Positions 61,680-64,000 of a DNA stretch of 64,000 nucleotides are shown piece after piece. Within the stretch, counting starts at the first letter, position 1; each line of letters starts with the position of its first letter. Source of the stretch: Sequoia sempervirens (lineage: Eukaryota; Streptophyta; Pinopsida; Cupressales; Cupressaceae); NCBI GenBank assembly GCA_007258455.2, contig VDFB02000001.1:17728162-17792161 (forward strand). The letters are read 5' to 3'. The notes under the pieces were generated by a model. It did no database searches. It was not told the DNA's origin and was given only the letters and a program-made list of their open reading frames with translations. The position numbers and the translations under genes were made by a program.

Positions 61680-64000
61680 CTCAAGGCTGGCTGGTGGACC
61701 CCCCTGATGGAGCTGGTCTCAAGGATGATGGCCTGCCACTACCCCCTACATCAAGATCTTGTCACAGCCCTGTGACCCCTTTGTTGTGTGTAGTCATCTG
61801 TAATCTGCTCTTCGTCCTACTATGGGACTGAAGGTAAGGCTCTCTGTGGTCAGGAGGACACAACTCCTCATACCTCACTAGGTAGTACTTAGCCTCCCTA
61901 GCAATCTGAAAACCCTCCATAATGGCCTCTCGCAAGGATGCACTCTCAACGGTACCCATGATTCTCTGTGCCACACCCTCTGCCCCCATTTCCCTTCATC
62001 TGAAATAATCCTTGCCTACTATCAACTAGGCCACATGTGGGTCTAGGGTAGGAGGAGGTGCTTGTACCTATGCAAGTTGTGCCTGTAACTGCACTGTCAA
62101 ACTCTTAGCCTAAGCCAACTGGCTCTCCAATTGTGCTTGCTACCCCTAAAGTGTCTACACTTGGGCCTGTAGCATATCTATCTATGCCTACTGCACTATA
62201 GAGGTGGCCCTGATCAACATATGCCATTTGGTATCACTCCTCAGCCTCTGCATGCCTTGAGCACTACCTAAGATATCGGTCCTCTACCTCATTGACCTCT
62301 ACTCCTCCCCTCTGCCATCTTTTCCATCATCCACATTGCCATAATGTGAGCTCTCCTCCCCATCTCCACTCTCCTCCTCATGTCCACTCTCCTCCTCCTC
62401 TCCTCCACTAATTGCCTACTCCCCACCTGCCACATCCCCCTATCTCCTCAGCCTCAGCTGTGGTGCCACCAAAATGGGAGCTGACTCATCTGGGTATGTG
62501 AACCACATAAATGGGTGTGTATTATAGTAAATAAAGTACTCCTCTGACATACCTACATCAACAATATCGGGTCTACCATCCCATACCTCAGGTTATCAAG
62601 TTGTATACTCTATGTCGGTGACCTAATATGAAATCTAGGGTCCCCATCCAGGCTCATCCTTGCATCGTCCATAGTGCACAATGCCCTGAGGCATCCCTTG
62701 TGTGAATCCAAATTGTCTCTCTATGCACAAGATCAAAAACCTCTCTATAATGAATGAAGTACGCCCTATCAAAAAATGGGGTATACATACAAACAACATC
62801 TTCAACTGATCTGTATCTCACGCCTCACAATCTGTGTATGGCCTCCATATCACTCAATCCATATCATCTAGGGTCTATCTCCAGTACTCTAACTTGCCTA
62901 GCTTGGGCTGGACAAGTGCAATAGAATAGGCATACACATATGGCCTACCTAGTGACCTAACTCTTGGACATAGTGGTCTCATCACATCAATATGCTCCCA
63001 TGCCCAGATCTAGAGCAGGGTAATGCCACACGACAAACTCGTCAATCCTCTATATGCCACCTAGTGCAAGTCATGATATACATGAGCTAACATATAGCTC
63101 CCCTAGGCATATCTCCATGGTTGAATCATCATCTACTCGATGATCCTCCCCCACCCAATTGATAGTCCCTTTGATCGGCAATCAAGACAAAAGAAGCCTC
63201 CAATGAATGCACCCAACATTGTAGGTAAGGTCAGATATCCCCCAAAGTCTGCCCATGGCACCTAATATCCTGCTATGTGAACATCACCATACACTCTTCT
63301 TAGTGCCTCTATACCACCTAACTCCTTGTGGTCTTAGAACACAAGGGAGCCTACCATTGGGATCCCCAAAATCCTATATACATCCTCTAGGGTCACCGTC
63401 ATCTCACCCATTGGAAAATGAAAAGTATTGTGCTTAGAATGCCATCTCTCAGCTAGTGCAGTCAATAGTCCTTTGTTGACCCAAATAGGAGGCATCGACA
63501 ACAATGATCCCAACCCACATCCAACTATCAACTGCACATTTGTAGGTGTGAGATCTCGTATCTGATCCTAACCTGTAGGGAAGTGCTCTCTAATTTGGAG
63601 TTTTTTGAAAACCTCCTATTTTTGGTCATCACAAGTGAAATCAATTAGACTCATATCATTGACTCATATCAAAACAATCTATCTAATTCACATCATACAT
63701 ATCAGTGACCCATATCAAACAAATTCATATCAATGACACATATCAAACTCCTACCAAGTACATCATATCATGTGAACCCTATCAAGTGTTCTATCTCAAG
63801 GACTCATATCATGAAATCAATGCAAAATATATCTATTTGAATATCAAATCAATCTATTCTATCATCATTTACTATTTTTTTTCCTTTTCAGGAAAGCAAA
63901 TGTATCAACAATCAAATCATCATCATATTTTTACTTCAGTCACAAATGCAAATATGTTTTCAATCACATCATCTACTATTTGTTTTCTATTGTAGAAAGC
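61680..64000 (-). pseudogene. Antisense plant-mobile-domain gene of element B (partial)
   Basis: Read leftwards from the window end. The clearest PMD block is 63537-63334: PPIWVNKGLLTALAERWHSK, NTFHFPMGEM, TVTLEDVYRILGIP. Further on LTSLSCGITLLQIWAWEHI (about 63000-63060) matches the PMD tryptophan block. A Glu-rich tail lies near 62340-62400 (GGEEEESGHEEESGDGEE) and a last open piece at 61989-61762 (ESASLREAIMEGFQIAREAK). Several stops and frame changes break it. Position behind integrase, opposite strand, core motif and acidic tail all parallel the gene in element A. The N-terminus may lie beyond the window. Confidence 0.75.

Larger units (their letters stand above)
25899..64000 (+). mobile_element. 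Element B: Tat-like Ty3/gypsy retrotransposon (host of C and D, right end outside window)
   Basis: B occupies 25899-37130 and resumes at 59848 after element C. Order: LTR, primer-binding site, long leader, gag with zinc knuckle, protease, G-patch, RT, RNase H, second RNase H, integrase, repeat-rich spacer, antisense PMD gene (to the window edge). Its 3' LTR is not in the window, so neither its target duplication nor its age can be confirmed. Many stops and several frameshifts make it inactive. Confidence 0.8.

Overview
This window is plant nuclear DNA with no intact cellular gene. It is AT-rich and dominated by decayed Ty3/gypsy retrotransposons, a DNA-transposon family, hairpin repeats and simple repeats. 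The age and depth of the insertions suggest a seed plant with a very large genome, possibly a gymnosperm; the lineage is inference, while 'plant' is well supported by the element types. In-frame stops and catalytic-residue losses often look like C-to-T or G-to-A decay, as expected of long-methylated repeats.

Layout. 1-12964: old repeat mosaic, containing a 790-bp DNA transposon (3671-4460), foldback hairpins, three tandem ~530-bp units (about 9170-10810) and long microsatellites. From 12965 to the window end there is one four-level nest of LTR retrotransposons. Element A (starts 12965) has a Tat-like pol (protease, G-patch, RT, RNase H, second RNase H, integrase) and an antisense plant-mobile-domain (PMD) gene; its 3' LTR starts at 25815 and is cut after 84 bp. 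Element B is inserted at 25898/25899 and runs off the right edge; it has gag, protease, G-patch, RT, two RNase H domains, integrase and again an antisense PMD gene (61680-64000). Element C (37131-59847, target duplication CAAAT) sits in B behind integrase; it has two 1039-bp LTRs, no pol, and one broken reading frame of about 1065 codons. Element D (39206-49180, minus strand, target duplication ACCAC) sits in C; it has LTRs of 4461 and 4475 bp around an internal region of only 1039 bp.

The nesting order agrees with LTR divergence counted by eye on short samples: about 15% for A (84 bp), 5-8% for C and 2-4% for D. B cannot be dated because its 3' LTR lies outside the window.

Points of most interest: the D LTRs carry a GC-rich island with four evenly spaced hairpins, one showing a compensatory base-pair change between the LTRs; both Tat-like elements carry an antisense PMD gene; two independent copies of a DNA transposon show 4-bp target duplications; and C encodes an unrecognised long protein in place of gag-pol.
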